Shown: one piece after another, positions 4,886 through 5,010 of the stretch
Position numbering within the stretch: position 1 is the stretch's first letter
How the letters are laid out: each line of letters begins with the position of its first letter
NCBI GenBank assembly: GCA_013152135.1
Contig: JAADGX010000326.1
Span: 1 to 5,010 of the forward strand
Direction of reading: 5' to 3'
From: Chlorobiota bacterium
GTDB lineage: Bacteria; Bacteroidota; Ignavibacteria; SZUA-365; JAADGX01
DNA: 5,010 nucleotides
Made by a program: the position numbers and the translations under genes
Notes under the pieces: generated by a model
Database searches by the model: none
What the model was told of the DNA's origin: nothing
The model's input: the letters and a program-made list of their open reading frames with translations, nothing else

Positions 4886-5010
4886 TGGCTCGTATTGTTG
4901 TTGATCCCATCACTCGCATCGAAGGGCACTTGCGCATCGAAGCTACCGTCGAAAATGGTGTCATTACTGACGCCTACAGCTCGGGAACCATGGTGCGCGG
5001 ATTCGAGAAA
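4885..5010 (+). CDS. hyaB: [NiFe] hydrogenase large subunit, N-terminal 42 residues (cut by window end)
   Basis: ATG 4885 overlaps the small-subunit TAA as TAATG, implying translational coupling and equal subunit production. A perfect AAGGAGGT at 4869-4876 sits eight bases upstream, inside the small-subunit gene. The product begins MARIVVDPITRIEGHLRIE, the conserved N-terminal block of large subunits. E13 corresponds to the conserved active-site-channel glutamate (Glu28 in E. coli Hyd-1). GTMVRGFEK at 34-42 matches the next conserved strand. The four Ni-Fe(CN)2CO cysteines (RxCGxC and DPCxxC) and the C-terminal processing site lie beyond the window. The N-terminus is about 15 residues shorter than that of E. 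coli HyaB, which is normal variation. The catalytic subunit has no signal of its own and would be co-exported on the small subunit's Tat signal. Confidence 0.95.
   Translation, partial: MARIVVDPITRIEGHLRIEATVENGVITDAYSSGTMVRGFEK

Overview
The window looks like bacterial chromosome from a lineage that uses the type IX secretion system (T9SS), probably within the Fibrobacterota-Chlorobiota-Bacteroidota superphylum (for example Ignavibacteriota, Calditrichota, Zixibacteria or KSB1-like groups). The basis is two consecutive proteins ending in type A sorting-domain sequence (NYPNPFNP ... GVY ... basic or hydrophobic end). The exact phylum cannot be resolved from 5 kb. All recognisable genes are on the + strand.

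Layout. Bases 1-68 are the last codons of an upstream gene whose product ends like a T9SS cargo. After 30 bases comes a 753-residue secreted multidomain protein (99-2360): signal peptide, FN3-like and putative Ig-like domains, four carboxypeptidase-regulatory-like beta-sandwich repeats, and a C-terminal sorting domain. A gap of about 200 bases (2361-2568) holds two perfect inverted repeats, one nested inside the other, and overlaps a doubtful 54-codon ORF. Next is a 293-residue lipoprotein (2569-3450) made of two tandem Spy/CpxP-like helical modules, each with a cysteine pair. It is followed by a textbook intrinsic terminator (3473-3498). The next 268 bases contain no convincing gene. They hold two strong hairpin-forming inverted repeats, one weaker one, and a candidate sigma-54 (-24/-12) promoter. 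This leads into the small subunit of a HyaA-type uptake [NiFe] hydrogenase (3767-4885) and the first 42 codons of its large subunit (from 4885, running off the window).

How it works together. The left part is an envelope or surface module: two T9SS-type cargos and a periplasm-facing lipoprotein, possibly cotranscribed because no terminator is visible before 3473. The right part is a separate, apparently regulated transcription unit for respiratory H2 uptake. Its small subunit has all six cysteines that ligate the [4Fe-3S] proximal cluster of O2-tolerant hydrogenases, a Tat signal and a C-terminal membrane anchor. It would pass electrons from H2, oxidised outside the cytoplasmic membrane, to a membrane cytochrome b encoded beyond the window. 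No tRNA, rRNA, CRISPR array or insertion sequence was seen.
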